Shown here one piece after another: positions 63,974-64,000 of a DNA stretch of 64,000 nt (positions are counted from its first letter, which is position 1; every line of letters begins with the position of its first letter). The DNA is taken from positions 33,640,597 through 33,704,596 of the forward strand of contig NC_054552.1 of assembly GCF_017654505.1 (NCBI RefSeq). Direction: 5' to 3'. Below the pieces are notes generated by a model. The model saw only the letters and a list, made by a program, of their open reading frames with translations. It searched no databases and was not told where the DNA came from. The translations under genes were made by a program, and so were the position numbers. The DNA is from Polyodon spathula (Eukaryota; Chordata; Actinopteri; Acipenseriformes; Polyodontidae).

Positions 63974-64000
63974 ATATCAGAACGAGAAGGAAGGATGACC

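Overview
This is a vertebrate genomic window. The coding content, exon structure and repeat types point to a ray-finned fish. I lean towards a non-teleost lineage such as sturgeon, paddlefish, gar or bowfin, because a 32-kb intron sits beside SINE and LINE relics resembling those fishes, but this is inference. Both genes lie on the + strand and are spliced with GT-AG introns. Most of the window is intronic or intergenic.

Bases 1-50590 hold the 3' part of SLCO3A1 (organic anion transporter OATP3A1). Nine coding exons, matching exons 2-10 of the mammalian gene, join into one open frame of 654 codons plus stop. Exon 1, with the start codon and first membrane segment, lies upstream of the window. 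Intron 2 (11023-43201) is about 32 kb and rich in repeats. The remaining exons are packed into 43202-50590.

Bases 50591-58807 are intergenic: an AT-rich 3' flank, then three minisatellites (28, 46 and 37 bp units) and the presumed promoter of the next gene. Bases 58808-63973 hold all six coding exons of ST8SIA2 (STX, a polysialyltransferase), 371 codons plus stop, with sialyl motifs L, S, III and VS intact. SLCO3A1 followed by ST8SIA2 on the same strand is also the mammalian order (human 15q26), but the gap here is only about 8 kb. The two proteins have unrelated jobs: plasma-membrane organic-anion transport, and Golgi polysialylation of glycoproteins such as NCAM.

The most unusual structure is in SLCO3A1 intron 4. 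A 46-bp minisatellite (about 45180-46026) is built from copies of the exon 5 splice acceptor. At least 18 upstream units carry a branch-point-like motif, a pyrimidine tract and CAG, and the real acceptor of exon 5 is the last unit, in exact register. In a second case, an (ATT)n microsatellite occupies the usual pyrimidine-tract position before ST8SIA2 exon 6. Other repeats include a 21-bp minisatellite open in several frames on both strands (15906-16850), a 321-bp fold-back MITE, two copies of a roughly 100-bp inverted-repeat element, a LINE 3' end, tRNA-derived SINEs and long poly-G tracts.
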